A stretch of DNA of 64,000 nucleotides, taken from assembly GCA_019565575.1 (NCBI GenBank), contig CP067379.1, positions 1,860,001 through 1,924,000 of the forward strand. The letters run 5' to 3'. The notes beneath the pieces were generated by a model that worked only from the letters and a program-made list of their open reading frames with translations, was not told the origin of the DNA and ran no database searches. How positions within the stretch are numbered: position 1 is the first letter of the stretch; each line of letters opens with the position of its first letter. Position numbers and translations under genes: made by a program. Positions 21,973 to 31,334 of the stretch are shown here, one piece after another. The stretch is from Flavobacterium covae. Its GTDB lineage: Bacteria > Bacteroidota > Bacteroidia > Flavobacteriales > Flavobacteriaceae.

Positions 21973-22755
21973 ATGAAACACATATTTTACAAATACCAAG
22001 GAACGGGAAACGATTTTATCATATTAGATAACCGTGATTTGAGTTTTCCCAAAAATGATACCAAACTTATCAAATTCCTTTGTGATAGACGTTTTGGAAT
22101 AGGTGCTGACGGATTGATGTTATTAGAAAGTGACAAATCGACAGATTTTAAGATGGTATATTACAATGCAGATGGGAATGAGAGTTCTATGTGTGGAAAT
22201 GGAGGTAGATGTCTTGTGGCATTTGCTAAAAAAATAGGGGTAATTCAAGACGTAACCACCTTTGTTGCCGTAGACGGTATTCATCATGCAAGAATAACAG
22301 AAGAAAATCTTGTTTCACTTCAAATGATAGATGTAGCATCCGTAAAAGTACAATCAGGATATGTTTTTTTAAACACAGGATCTCCTCATCACGTACAAGA
22401 AGTAGAAGATTTAAAAGAACTAGAAGTTAAAAAAGAAGGAGCAAAAATTCGTTATAGCGATTTGTATGGGCAAGAAGGAAGTAATATTAATTTTGTAATT
22501 CAAAAAGGAGAAAATAGTTTCGCAATTCGAACGTATGAACGAGGAGTAGAAGATGAAACCCTTTCTTGTGGTACAGGTGCTACAGCAGTAGCATTAGCAA
22601 TGTATCATTTAGGAAAAGCAACGTCAAATTCAATAGCAATCCAAGTTGAAGGAGGGCAATTACAAATTGCATTTCAAAAAAGTGAAAATGGATATAAAAA
22701 CATACAATTAACAGGGGCTGCTCAATTTGTTTTTCAAGGAGAAATTAGTGTTTAA
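21973..22755 (+). CDS. dapF: Diaminopimelate epimerase
   Basis: 260 residues, intact. It converts LL- to meso-diaminopimelate for lysine and peptidoglycan synthesis. The two catalytic cysteines are visible as Cys74 in SSMCGNGGRC and Cys199 in LSCGTGATA, within the two symmetrical halves. GTGNDFIILDNR near the N terminus and GNESSM are the family signatures. It is followed by a GNAT gene and mltG in the same direction with short gaps, so it probably heads a cell-wall operon. Confidence 0.95.
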   Translation: MKHIFYKYQGTGNDFIILDNRDLSFPKNDTKLIKFLCDRRFGIGADGLMLLESDKSTDFKMVYYNADGNESSMCGNGGRCLVAFAKKIGVIQDVTTFVAVDGIHHARITEENLVSLQMIDVASVKVQSGYVFLNTGSPHHVQEVEDLKELEVKKEGAKIRYSDLYGQEGSNINFVIQKGENSFAIRTYERGVEDETLSCGTGATAVALAMYHLGKATSNSIAIQVEGGQLQIAFQKSENGYKNIQLTGAAQFVFQGEISV

Positions 22756-22843
22756 AAGAATCAAAAAGAGTCAATTTTTATAATACTATCACATTGACAT
22801 AGAATATTGCTATTTTTAATTGCCATTTTATTAAGAACAACTT

Positions 22844-23377
22844 ATGATTACATTAAAAGGAGAAAAAATATTTCTAAGAGCACTTGAACCAGAAGACTTG
22901 TCATTTATTTATAAAATCGAAAATGAAGAAACAATATGGGAAGTTAGTAATACACAAACCCCTTATTCTCGTTTTTTGATTAAACAATACTTAGAAAACG
23001 CAGATCAAGATATTTATCAAGCAAAGCAATTACGTTTGGCAATATGCGAGTTAGGAGTGTATAAACCAGTAGGGTTGATTGATTTATTTGATTATGATCC
23101 TAAAAATCATAGAGCAGGAGTAGGAATAGTGATAGAAAATAAAAAACATAGGAACAAAGGATTAGGAAGTGAAGCACTACAGATATTAGTTAAATACGCA
23201 TTCTCACATTTACAATTACATCAAATATATGCAAATATTGGTTGTTCTAATGAAGCCAGTTTAAAGCTTTTTACTAATTTTGGTTTCCAGAAAATAGGAG
23301 TTAAAAAAGATTGGATTTTTCAAAATGGAAGCTATCAAGATGAACTCCTTTTTCAATTAATCAATCCAAATTATTAA
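22844..23377 (+). CDS. RimJ/RimL-like GNAT N-acetyltransferase
   Basis: 177 residues, intact. Opens MITLKGEKIFLRALEPEDL as typical of the acetyltransferase_3 group. The acetyl-CoA loop is HRNKGLGSEAL (Q/RxxGxG type) near residue 107, followed by YANIGCSNEASLKLFTNFGF. The acceptor is unknown; relatives modify protein N termini, polyamines or drugs. It sits between dapF and mltG, with 12 bases to mltG. Confidence 0.85.
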   Translation: MITLKGEKIFLRALEPEDLSFIYKIENEETIWEVSNTQTPYSRFLIKQYLENADQDIYQAKQLRLAICELGVYKPVGLIDLFDYDPKNHRAGVGIVIENKKHRNKGLGSEALQILVKYAFSHLQLHQIYANIGCSNEASLKLFTNFGFQKIGVKKDWIFQNGSYQDELLFQLINPNY

Positions 23378-23389
23378 AATCGAATTATT

Positions 23390-24409
23390 TTGAACAAAAA
23401 AGTATTTTTAGGGTTAGGACTAGTAGGGTTAGTGCTGGTCGTTTTTGTTTGCATTAAAGCCTTTACAAGCAATACAAAATTTGAAGAAAACGAAAAGTAT
23501 ATCTTTATCCCAACTGGAGCTACTTACGAAGAAGTAATTAAAATTATGACACCTGAGGTAGTCGATATAGAAAACTTTAAATTAATAGCAGAAAAACGTT
23601 CTTACAATCAAAACGTTTTTCCAGGACGTTTCTTACTAAAAAAAGGAATGGGAAGTTTTCAGATTGTGACAGCCCTGCGTCATAATATACCTTTAAATCT
23701 CTCGTTTAATAATCAAGAAGTTCTTGAGAAATTAGTTTCTCGTGTAGCGGGGCAAATAGAGGCCGATAGTTTGAGTCTTATGCGTGTTATACAAGACCCT
23801 GTTTTCTTGAAAAAAAATGGATTAACATCAGATAATGTTTTGGGAATTTTTATACCTAACACTTATGAAATAAAATGGAATATTGGAGCTGAGAAATTTA
23901 GAGATAAAATGCTAGAAGAATATCATAAGTTTTGGGATTCAGATCGTATGAAAAAAGCAAAATCCCTTGGACTTACTCCAGAACAAGTTATTACCTTAGC
24001 TTCTATAGTACACAAAGAATCAGTAAAAGAAGATGAACGGCCAAGAGTAGCCGGTGTTTATCTAAACCGATTAAAATTAGAGATGCCTTTGCAGGCAGAT
24101 CCAACCATTATTTTTGCCATCAAAAAAAACACGAATGATTTTGATCAAGTAATAAAACGAGTAAAAGGAGATATGCTATTTGTAAATTTTCCATATAATA
24201 CCTATAAAAACCTTGGGTTACCCCCAGGTCCCATTGCTATGCCAGACATATCAGCAGTTGATGCCGTTTTATCCCCAGAAAAGCACGATTATATCTATTT
24301 TTGTGCTAGTGTAGAACGTAAAGGATATCATGATTTTGCAGTTACGTATGAAGAACACCAAGCAAATGCAAAAAAATATGCAGAATGGGTAAATAAGTTA
24401 GGATTATAA
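23390..24409 (+). CDS. mltG: Endolytic murein transglycosylase MltG
   Basis: 339 residues, intact, starting with TTG. An N-terminal membrane anchor (VFLGLGLVGLVLVVFVCIKA) precedes a YceG domain. The catalytic Glu lies in LASIVHKESVKEDERPRVAG, followed by YLNRLKLEMPLQADPTI and the closing CASVERKGYHDFA. MltG cuts nascent glycan strands near the inner membrane and sets their length. It follows dapF and the GNAT gene, and a hairpin terminator ends the group. Confidence 0.93.
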   Translation: MNKKVFLGLGLVGLVLVVFVCIKAFTSNTKFEENEKYIFIPTGATYEEVIKIMTPEVVDIENFKLIAEKRSYNQNVFPGRFLLKKGMGSFQIVTALRHNIPLNLSFNNQEVLEKLVSRVAGQIEADSLSLMRVIQDPVFLKKNGLTSDNVLGIFIPNTYEIKWNIGAEKFRDKMLEEYHKFWDSDRMKKAKSLGLTPEQVITLASIVHKESVKEDERPRVAGVYLNRLKLEMPLQADPTIIFAIKKNTNDFDQVIKRVKGDMLFVNFPYNTYKNLGLPPGPIAMPDISAVDAVLSPEKHDYIYFCASVERKGYHDFAVTYEEHQANAKKYAEWVNKLGL

Positions 24410-24430
24410 TATTTTTAGAATAATATAATT

Positions 24431-24466
24431 TTAAAATGCAATCTTTGATAAGGTTGCATTTTTTAT
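24431..24466 (+). terminator. Terminator after mltG
   Basis: Stem aaaatgcaa(tc) / ggttgcatttt with loop tttgataa and a T-rich tail, 22 bases after the stop. Confidence 0.8.
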
Positions 24467-24517
24467 ATAAAACAATGATGAGTTTGATTGGAAAAATATT
24501 CTTATAAATGGTAGAAA

Positions 24518-24786
24518 AGTGTATTATATCTTCTTAACCTTGAGACTATACAAAAAGTTAGCAATCTTGTTCATTTCGATCAAAGGGAGAAATCACATAA
24601 TGTTGATTTAGACACTATCCTATAAAAACAATAAAAATTAGTGTTGGTTTTCGATGCGCTTCGCGCTCGAACTAACGATGATTCCAATCATATACTCAAC
24701 CGTTTGTTCGAGTTCTTTTAAAATGAAAAAAAACATATCGAGAATTTTACTTTTTAATCCAGTATATTTTAAGTTTAAATGGTGTT
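24518..24786 (+). repeat. Dispersed intergenic repeat, copy B (~270 bp)
   Basis: Same family as the copies at 12913-13246 (opposite strand) and 50491-50781. The shared core runs from accttgag through agggagaaatcacataat, ttcgatgcgcttcgcgctcg and tcaaccgtttgttcgagt to aagtttaaatgg at the right end. The left terminal inverted repeat is degraded, only loosely recognisable near 24505-24520. No coding potential seen. Confidence 0.75.
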
Positions 24787-24884
24787 AAAAGATTTTATCT
24801 AAAAATAATTTAGAAAATAATTGCTAGGAATAAACGAAGTCTTTATAAGCTTTGATGTTAATATTCAAAAAGTTAACAAACTTT

Positions 24885-24918
24885 TTTGTTGTGTATTTTG
24901 TTTTTAATTGTAAATTTG
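24885..24918 (+). promoter_or_regulatory. Promoter of the lysozyme-like gene
   Basis: TAAATTTG at 24911-24918 is an exact -7 match, with TTTG at 24885-24888 as the -33 element (22 bp spacer, slightly long). The start codon lies 75 bases downstream. Confidence 0.5.
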
Positions 24919-24993
24919 TCGGGTTAATTTTTTGGCGATGATAGTGTAAGTAGTGTTTTTTTACTGCACTTAGTTAAAAAGAAATTTATTTTT

Positions 24994-25640
24994 ATGACAA
25001 AAAAACAAATATTCTATTTTGGATTATTTGGTTCAATCGTTCTTTTGAGTTCAGGTTTTAGACCTTTCAAAATAGAAATGTATCCTTGGTTGCATACTTT
25101 TGAAAATAAAGAGCTGTACACAGTGCCAATGGAAGTAGAAGTAGAACAGCGATTTTTTGATGTGCCTTTTACAGGTAAAACTTTTGTAGGTTTTACACAA
25201 GATATAGGCGTAAGAGAATCGCGAGGGATTTACAACATAGTAAATTCATTAGGCTATCTAGGAAAATATCAATTTGGAAAAGAAACACTTGCTGCCTTAG
25301 GGATAGAAGATCAGGCGCAATTTTTAAGCAGTAAAAATTACAAGAAAAAGCATTTCTAGCTAATTTGGCAAGAAATAAATGGGAACTTCGTCAGGAAATT
25401 GCTAATTATTCAGGTCAGGAAATCCGAGGTATTGTAATTACTGAATCAGGAATTTTAGCAGCTGCTCATTTAGGAGGAGTGGGGTCAGTAAAAAGATTTT
25501 TAAGAACTAATGGAAATCGTAAATGTAGAGATGGCTATGGTACTTCTGTTGCAGAGTATCTAAAAGAATCTGGGGGTATGATACAAGCTGCGTGGAAGCT
25601 AATAAAAAAGCAAAAGCCCATCATTATACCTTTTAACTAA
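24994..25640 (+). CDS. Lysozyme/transglycosylase-like secreted protein (one frameshift)
   Basis: About 215 residues after repair. An N-terminal signal or anchor (MTKKQIFYFGLFGSIVLLSS) is followed by a segment GVRESRGIYNIVNSLGYLGK. The Glu-Ser-x-x-x-Tyr then GYLGKYQFG arrangement is that of lysozyme-like transglycosylase folds; later LAAAHLGGVGSVKRFL also fits. The frame breaks at the A5 run near 25331-25335, where A6 restores FLSSKKLQEKAFLANLAR. It probably cleaves peptidoglycan, consistent with nearby mltG, but catalysis is inferred. The 3' end overlaps the convergent methyltransferase gene by a few bases. Confidence 0.65.
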
Positions 25641-26361
25641 TAATATTTATGAATAATAAAGATAGAAGGTCGGTTGTGTAAATCGACCTTTGTTTTTTCC
25701 ACTCCTTTACAGTTAGCGTTTTTATATACTCAGTTGGTAATGTAATGTCAGCTGCAATACATAAACTAGTATTAGGGTGTAAAATTAGAATCAAATCTTC
25801 TAATAATTTGTTATTTCTGTAAGGTGTTTCTATGAATAATTGTGACTGTTTTTTGTCAAAGGATAACTTTTCAAATGTTTTTAGAGCCTGTTTTTTTTCG
25901 CCTTTGTCTATTGGTAAATAACCGTTAAAAGCAAAACTTTGTCCGTTCATTCCTGATGCCATTAAGGCTAATAGGATAGAGCTGGGGCCAACTAAAGGAA
26001 TTACTTGTATACCTCGTTCGTGAGCAAGTTTTACGATAGCTGCACCAGGATCTGCTACGCCAGGGCATCCAGCTTCGCTCATTAGTCCAATATTTTGACC
26101 ATTTAACAAAGGTTGAATAAAAGCAATATGATCGGATTCTTGTGTATGCTTATTTAGAGTGTTAATGATAAGTTCAGGTTGTTTTTTTTCTGGGTGTATT
26201 GCTTTAATAAATCGACGAGCTGTTTTTTCGTTTTCAACAATATAATGGTTTATAAAATCAATACTTCTTTTAACAGTATAAGGCAAAACATCTTCAGGAT
26301 TTATTTCGCCTAAAGTTGTTGGTATTAGATATAATTTTCCAAGAAAAGTTGTTGGTTTCAT
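25637..26361 (-). CDS. RsmI-like tetrapyrrole-methylase-fold SAM methyltransferase (one frameshift)
   Basis: About 241 residues when started at MKPTTFLGKLYLIPTTLG (26361), which matches the family start; the upstream in-frame codons do not. The SAM-binding TP-methylase features are LYLIPTTLG, GLMSEAGCPGVADPGAAIV and LVGPSSILLALMASGMNGQ, closely related to RsmI, the 16S rRNA C1402 2'-O-methyltransferase. The Bacteroidetes version is shorter and some genomes hold a second, full RsmI, so rRNA methylation is likely but not certain. The C terminus breaks at T6 near 25694-25699 (A7 expected); the repaired end VDLHNRPSIFIIHKYY stops at 25637. Confidence 0.8.
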
Positions 26362-26398
26362 AGATTTTATATTCTTTTGTTGAAAATGTATTTTTATT

Positions 26399-26494
26399 AT
26401 GGACAAAGATAGAATAAAAGAAATAGGTAGAAGTATTGCAATAGGTTTTTTAATCCTTTTGTTTGTGTTTGTAATGGTGTTTAAGGGCTTTTAG
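26399..26494 (+). CDS. Possible 31-residue single-pass membrane protein
   Basis: An ATG-started frame encodes a charged N terminus (MDKDRIKEIGRSIAIG) and then a continuous hydrophobic stretch (FLILLFVFVMVF) ending KGF. It fills the gap between two minus-strand genes: its start is 37 bases from the divergent methyltransferase start, and its end overlaps the 3' end of the phosphatase gene by 14 bases. No Shine-Dalgarno site, as is common here. The composition is that of a real small membrane protein, but chance cannot be excluded. Confidence 0.35.
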   Translation: MDKDRIKEIGRSIAIGFLILLFVFVMVFKGF

Positions 26495-26957
26495 AAGCTC
26501 TTTTTAGTAATAATTTATCAGCAATACTCTGACAGGCTTGCTCAAGTAAGTTAAAAACTTGTTCAAAACCTTCTTGTCCGCCGTAGTAGGGGTCTGGTAC
26601 GTCTACTTTTTCGTTAGGAAAAATTTCATCTAAAATTAATTGTACTTTGTTTTTTTGATTTTCTGTCGTAGCTTGATTAATGATGTCTTTGTAATTTTGA
26701 TTGTCCATGACAAATATGTAATCAAAAATTTCAAAATCTAATTTTTGAAATTTTCGAGCCCTTTGTTGACTGATGTCAATTCCTTTATTTCGAGCCGTTT
26801 GTATAGAACGTTTATCAGGTTGCTCTCCAGCATGCCATCCGCCAGTTCCAGCAGAATCTATTAGGTAAGTGTTGGGTAATTTAGATTTTAAGATTCCTTC
26901 AGCCAATGGGGAACGGCAAATATTCCCCAGGCATACCATCAAGATTTTTTGAGACAT
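26481..26957 (-). CDS. Low-molecular-weight protein-tyrosine phosphatase
   Basis: 158 residues, intact. The P-loop Cys9-x5-Arg15 (MVCLGNICRSPLAEG) and the general-acid Asp in VDVPDPYYGG are present, so it should be catalytically active. Relatives either reverse tyrosine kinases of capsule export or dephosphorylate arginine. No kinase or capsule gene is in the window. It begins one base inside the dnaA stop (TAATG arrangement), so it is translated from the dnaA transcript. Confidence 0.92.
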   Translation of the reverse strand: MSQKILMVCLGNICRSPLAEGILKSKLPNTYLIDSAGTGGWHAGEQPDKRSIQTARNKGIDISQQRARKFQKLDFEIFDYIFVMDNQNYKDIINQATTENQKNKVQLILDEIFPNEKVDVPDPYYGGQEGFEQVFNLLEQACQSIADKLLLKRASKSP

Positions 26958-28384
26958 TATAATGAAAGTTTTTTGTTGATGTCGTCTACGAACTTTTTAA
27001 ATTGTTTGTCTGTTGTGAGCAAGTTATCAACTGTTTTGCAAGCGTGTAACACGGTGGCATGGTCACGATCTCCAATTTGTGAGCCAATATTAGCTAAAGA
27101 AGCTTTTGTGTACTTCTTAGCAAAAAACATAGCTAACTGACGTGCTTGTACAACATGGCGTTTACGCGTTGTGGATTGTAACGTAGCAACATCTAACTGG
27201 AAATAGTCAGATACTACTTTTTGGATATAGTCTATAGAGATTTCTCTTTTTACATTTTTTACAAACTTCTCAACTACCTGTTTTGCTAAATCAATAGTAA
27301 CTTCTTTTTTGTTGAATGAAGACTGAGCTATTAAAGAAATAATTGCTCCTTCTAATTCTCTTACATTTGATTTTATATTTCGAGCAACGTATTCTATAAT
27401 GTCTTCTGGCATTTCAACCCCATCACGGAATAAGATGCTTTTTACGATTGCTACGCGGGTTTCGTAATCTGGTTGATTAAGTTCTGCTGATAATCCCCAT
27501 TTGAAACGAGATAGTAAACGTTGTTCGATATCTTGCATATCTACGGGAGCTTTATCAGAAGTTAAAATGACTTGTTTGCCATTCTGATGAAGGTAGTTAA
27601 AGATGTGGAAGAAAACATCTTGTGTACCTGCTTTGCCTGATAAGAATTGAACGTCGTCAATAATTAAAACATCAATCAATTGATAAAAGTGTATAAAATC
27701 ATTACGAGTGTTTTTCTTAACGGAGTCAATATATTGCTGTGTGAATATCTCGGCTGAGATATACAAAACCGTTTTTTCTGGATGTTTTTCTTTTATCTCA
27801 ACACCTATAGCGTGGGCGAGGTGTGTTTTACCTAATCCAACGCCTCCAAAAATTAATAAAGGATTGAATGAAGTTCCTCCTGGTTTGTTTGCTACTGCTA
27901 TTCCTGCGCTTCTTGCAAGGCGGTTAGAGTCGCCTTCAAGGAAATTGTCAAAACTATAATTAGAGTTTAGTTGAGAGTCAATTTTAATGTTACGTATTCC
28001 AGGAATTATAAATGGATTTTTTAATTCTGGATTTTTTTGTTGTACAGGTACGTCAATCTCCTGTGTTTTTACAGGAGCTTTATCTGCACTTGGTATTTGT
28101 TGTGTAAATGGAAGTTTATTCCCGTAAGGGTTTTCCATTTTGATTTTATATAGTAACTTAGCACTTTTTCCCAGTTCTTTTTGTAGTGCTACCTTAAGTA
28201 GTTTAACATAATGTTCTTCAAGCCATTCGTAAAAGAATTTTGAGGGAACTTGAATGTACAACGCGCTATCAGTAAGCTCTACCGCTTTGATAGGCTCAAA
28301 CCAAGTTTTGTAAGCTTGCTCCTGGATGTTGTCTTTTATAAATAAAAGACAGTTAGCCCATACTGATTCAGCAGTTTTGTTCAT
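26957..28384 (-). CDS. dnaA: Chromosomal replication initiator DnaA
   Basis: 475 residues when started at MNKTAESVWANCLLFIKD (28384), the usual flavobacterial start; an upstream in-frame extension of 15 codons is not family-like. Domain I is residues 1-90. A variable linker follows, then the AAA+ domain with Walker A FGGVGLGKTHLAHAIG, Walker B LIIDDVQFLSG and sensor motifs. The C-terminal DNA-binding domain has the signature GDRDHATVLHACKTV. It melts oriC. No DnaA-box cluster was seen within 200 bases, so oriC is probably elsewhere. Downstream is the phosphatase gene with overlapping stop and start. Confidence 0.96.
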   Translation of the reverse strand: MNKTAESVWANCLLFIKDNIQEQAYKTWFEPIKAVELTDSALYIQVPSKFFYEWLEEHYVKLLKVALQKELGKSAKLLYKIKMENPYGNKLPFTQQIPSADKAPVKTQEIDVPVQQKNPELKNPFIIPGIRNIKIDSQLNSNYSFDNFLEGDSNRLARSAGIAVANKPGGTSFNPLLIFGGVGLGKTHLAHAIGVEIKEKHPEKTVLYISAEIFTQQYIDSVKKNTRNDFIHFYQLIDVLIIDDVQFLSGKAGTQDVFFHIFNYLHQNGKQVILTSDKAPVDMQDIEQRLLSRFKWGLSAELNQPDYETRVAIVKSILFRDGVEMPEDIIEYVARNIKSNVRELEGAIISLIAQSSFNKKEVTIDLAKQVVEKFVKNVKREISIDYIQKVVSDYFQLDVATLQSTTRKRHVVQARQLAMFFAKKYTKASLANIGSQIGDRDHATVLHACKTVDNLLTTDKQFKKFVDDINKKLSL

Positions 28385-28580
28385 TGTGTGCATTCTTAAT
28401 TGTGTTAATTTTAAGGTTTTACTTGACAAAATTTAGGTCAAGATTTAGGGTCAATCGGGATAGCAAAGATGGTTGATAAAATTCTTTAAAAAAATTTTTT
28501 TGATCTTGATTTTGTAGAAATTTTATTGTAAGAATTGAATTTTCACTTTAAATAAAACATAAAAAAGTAAGATAAATAGT

Positions 28581-28982
28581 ATGAAAAAATTTGACATTCA
28601 AGTACGTGTCCGTTATGCTGAAACGGATCAAATGGGGGTTGTTTACCACGGTAATTATGCGCAGTATTTTGAAATGGGGCGAGTGGAATGGCTTAGAAAT
28701 CTGGGGGTTTCTTATAAGTGGATGGAAGAAAACGGCGTGTTCTTGCCATTAGTGTCATTGAGTATGAATTATAAAAAACCAGCACACTATGATGACTTGC
28801 TTACTATTAGAACAATTTTTAAAAGTCAATCTTCTGTTAAGCTGGAATTTGATTATGAAATTTATAATGAATCGCAAGAGTTATTAACAACGGCTAACTC
28901 TATATTGGTTTTTGTAGATGCTAAATCAGGTAGACCTATAACCCCTCCTGAATATTTAGAAGAGTTGTTGAAATCTTTTTAG
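28581..28982 (+). CDS. YbgC/FadM-type acyl-CoA thioesterase
   Basis: 133 residues, intact hotdog fold. The signature RVRYAETDQMGVVYHGNYAQ carries the catalytic Asp and the Tyr/His region, followed by YFEMGRVEWLR. It hydrolyses acyl-CoA thioesters; relatives associate with the Tol-Pal system or with fatty-acid metabolism. It is divergent from dnaA, and its 3' end overlaps the convergent YigZ gene by four bases. Confidence 0.9.
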   Translation: MKKFDIQVRVRYAETDQMGVVYHGNYAQYFEMGRVEWLRNLGVSYKWMEENGVFLPLVSLSMNYKKPAHYDDLLTIRTIFKSQSSVKLEFDYEIYNESQELLTTANSILVFVDAKSGRPITPPEYLEELLKSF

Positions 28983-29596
28983 AGTTCCGTTATTGTTACT
29001 TCAAAAATAGATGAGAAGATGCTGAAAACCATATCAGCATTTTTTTGTCTTGTTGAAATGATAAGTTCGCAGCTTTCTTCCATTCTTTGTGAAATTACGT
29101 TTAGATCCTTTTCTTTTATGACTCTCATAACTTTGTTTATGTTTTTATAGTCAAAATTTATCTTATATTGAATATCAATTGTTTTTTCTATTAAGAACGA
29201 AGTTTCTAATGTCATCTTAGCACTTTCTCTATAGGCAGAAATTAATCCTCCAACGCCTAATTTTGTGCCGCCAAAATAACGTACTACCACAACGAGTATG
29301 TTAGTTAAGTCAAATGACTGAATTTGACCATATATAGGCATTCCTGCACTGTTATTGGGTTCTCCGTCATCATTTGCTCGATAGTGTTTTTGAGTTGTGC
29401 CAAGTTGCCAAGCATAACACCAGTGTCTGGCCGTATAATGTTTTTTTTTAAGGTGTTCTAAATGCGTTCTAATTTGGTCTTCGTTGGTTACAGGAAAAGC
29501 ATAGCCGTAAAACTTACTGTTTTTTTCTTTGTATAAAACTTCGGGAGAAGCTTCTTGGAGTGTTGTATAAGTATCTTTTGTGTTCAATAAGTTCAA
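28979..29596 (-). CDS. YigZ/IMPACT family protein
   Basis: 205 residues, intact. The UPF0029 / IMPACT N-terminal domain shows KNSKFYGYAFPV, then ARHWCYAWQLG, NDDGEPNNSAGMPIYGQI and the signature VRYFGGTKLGVGGLISAYRE. A C-terminal DUF1949-like segment follows. The eukaryotic relative regulates Gcn2; the bacterial role is not established and may involve ribosomes or translation. Confidence 0.9.
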   Translation of the reverse strand: MNLLNTKDTYTTLQEASPEVLYKEKNSKFYGYAFPVTNEDQIRTHLEHLKKKHYTARHWCYAWQLGTTQKHYRANDDGEPNNSAGMPIYGQIQSFDLTNILVVVVRYFGGTKLGVGGLISAYRESAKMTLETSFLIEKTIDIQYKINFDYKNINKVMRVIKEKDLNVISQRMEESCELIISTRQKNADMVFSIFSSIFEVTITEL

Positions 29597-29641
29597 AATT
29601 TAACGCAAAAATATTGTTTTTGGATATAAAATGAAAATCCA

Positions 29642-30250
29642 TCAAAAAGGGATTTCTTTTTTAGAAAGGAGATTTGTTACTTCTTCTTTTTCTATTTGTA
29701 AATGCCATACGTGCATACCTAGTGAAGAGGCTATTTCTATATTTTGTTTTTCATGATCTACAAATAAGGTTCTTTTAGGGGTTAATTCATGTTTTTTAAG
29801 AATAAATTCAAAAGCTTCTTTTTCAGGTTTTCGAAAACCTATTTCAGATGAAAAATATACTTTTTCAAAACATTGATAAAATTCTCGAGCAAAGGTCATT
29901 CCTACGCGATGTTCAAATTTGGCAATGCGTATTTCATCTATGTTGCTTAAAAGATAAAGTTTATATCTGTGAGATAATTTTTGTAAAAATTCAAGTCGTG
30001 AAAGAGGAAAATCATTTATAGTAGCGTTCCAAGCAATACGGATATCATCTATAGAAGCACTGGGCATTCTTTTTTTTAATTCAATTAAAAAATGAACTTC
30101 TGATATTTTTCCTTTTTCAAAATCTTGATTAATTTTTTCAAAATGGTCATCCCATTCTGAAAGCCCCAATTTTTTAAGAGCTTCAAGACAAGCCTTTTTA
30201 TTTAAATTCATAAAAACATTGCCGAAATCGAAAATAATATTGTTAATCAT
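29642..30250 (-). CDS. HAD-superfamily hydrolase (YihX-like subfamily IA)
   Basis: 202 residues, intact. Motif I is IIFDFGNVFMNL (nucleophile Asp), motif II LYLLSNID, motif III Lys in GFRKPEKEAF, and motif IV TLFVDHEKQN. Motif IV usually reads FVDD; here the second Asp is His, which may alter Mg2+ coordination. Phosphatase activity on small phosphates (YihX acts on glucose-1-phosphate) is possible. The start codon overlaps the ribD stop region by 8 bases, so it is co-translated with ribD. Confidence 0.85.
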   Translation of the reverse strand: MINNIIFDFGNVFMNLNKKACLEALKKLGLSEWDDHFEKINQDFEKGKISEVHFLIELKKRMPSASIDDIRIAWNATINDFPLSRLEFLQKLSHRYKLYLLSNIDEIRIAKFEHRVGMTFAREFYQCFEKVYFSSEIGFRKPEKEAFEFILKKHELTPKRTLFVDHEKQNIEIASSLGMHVWHLQIEKEEVTNLLSKKEIPF

Positions 30251-31252
30251 AATTTGAAAAAATTAAAAGTTCATTATTCAATATTTTTTTACTTTTTACA
30301 TTCTTACTAGAGATAAAAGGAGCGGTAACTCCTTCTGGAAATATACTTGTACTTTTAAAAACACGAGCTTCATCCCAGTAATCATGATCTATAAAGTGTT
30401 GTAATGTACGACTACCCCCTTCAATTATGACAGATTGGATTTGATTTTGATAGATCCACTCAATTATAGAAGAAACAGAGTTTGTGTTGTTGTCTAAAAC
30501 AGCTTCATCTAAAATGAAAGTTGGAGCTGATTTATCAAATATAAGATTTTCTTTTGAAATTATATTTTTTTATCTAAAACTATTCTTACAGGATTTGTTC
30601 CTTGCCAATCTCTAACAGTTAGTTGTGGATTGTCATCAAGAGCAGTTTTAGTTCCTATTAAAATAGCTTGTTCTTCTGTTCTCCATTTATGAGTCAATTG
30701 TCTACTGTATAAATTACTGATCCATACGGGTTTTTGAATGTTTTTATGAGAAGGAGCTATTAAGCCATTTGCTGTTTCTGCCCATTTTAAAACAATATAA
30801 GGACGTTTCTTTTGATGAAAAGTAAAAAAACGTTTATTAAGTTCTTGGCATTCTTTTTCTAATACTCCTACAATTACTTCGCAACCAGCATCTTTTAGTT
30901 TTTTTATACCTGCTCCGCATACTTTCGCAAAAGGATCTATGGTACCAATCACTACTTTCGGTATTTTGTGTTGAATAATTAAATCTGCGCACGGAGGTGT
31001 TTTGCCAAAATGACTACAAGGTTCAAGACTGACATAAATTGTAGATTCAGCTAACATTTCTTTGTTTTTTACCGAGTTTATAGCATTGACTTCGGCATGA
31101 GCCTTTCCTGATTTCTGGTGCCAACCTTCACCTATGATCAAATTATGATGTACAATTACACTTCCTACTAACGGATTAGGATATGTAGTCCCTAATCCAT
31201 TTTTAGCTAATTCTATACAACGATATATATATTTTTGATGTATCTTCACCAC
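30243..31252 (-). CDS. ribD: Riboflavin biosynthesis deaminase/reductase RibD (one frameshift)
   Basis: About 336 residues after repair. The N-terminal cytidine-deaminase-like domain has the zinc motifs HAEVNAI and EPCSHFGKTPPCADLI. The C-terminal RibD_C reductase domain starts KKRPYIVLKWAETANGLIAP and ends with QSVIIEGGSRTLQHFID. It catalyses deamination and then reduction of the early pyrimidine intermediate from GTP. The break is T7 at 30565-30571 (A8 expected on the coding strand), restoring VLDKKNIISKENLIFD. No FMN riboswitch was seen upstream. It overlaps the HAD gene by 8 bases. Confidence 0.92.
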
Positions 31253-31334
31253 ACAAAAATAATAAATTGATGACGGAAAAATACCAAGTAAATGAGATTT
31301 TAGATTTTTGTGAATTAAATTAAGATTAAGAGAT

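Noticed and set aside
28430..28580. oriC next to dnaA
   Set aside because: The 150-base gap has A/T-rich sequence but no cluster of TTATCCACA-type DnaA boxes that I could recognise.
31253..31334. FMN riboswitch upstream of ribD
   Set aside because: The gap is too short and lacks the conserved RFN-element segments.
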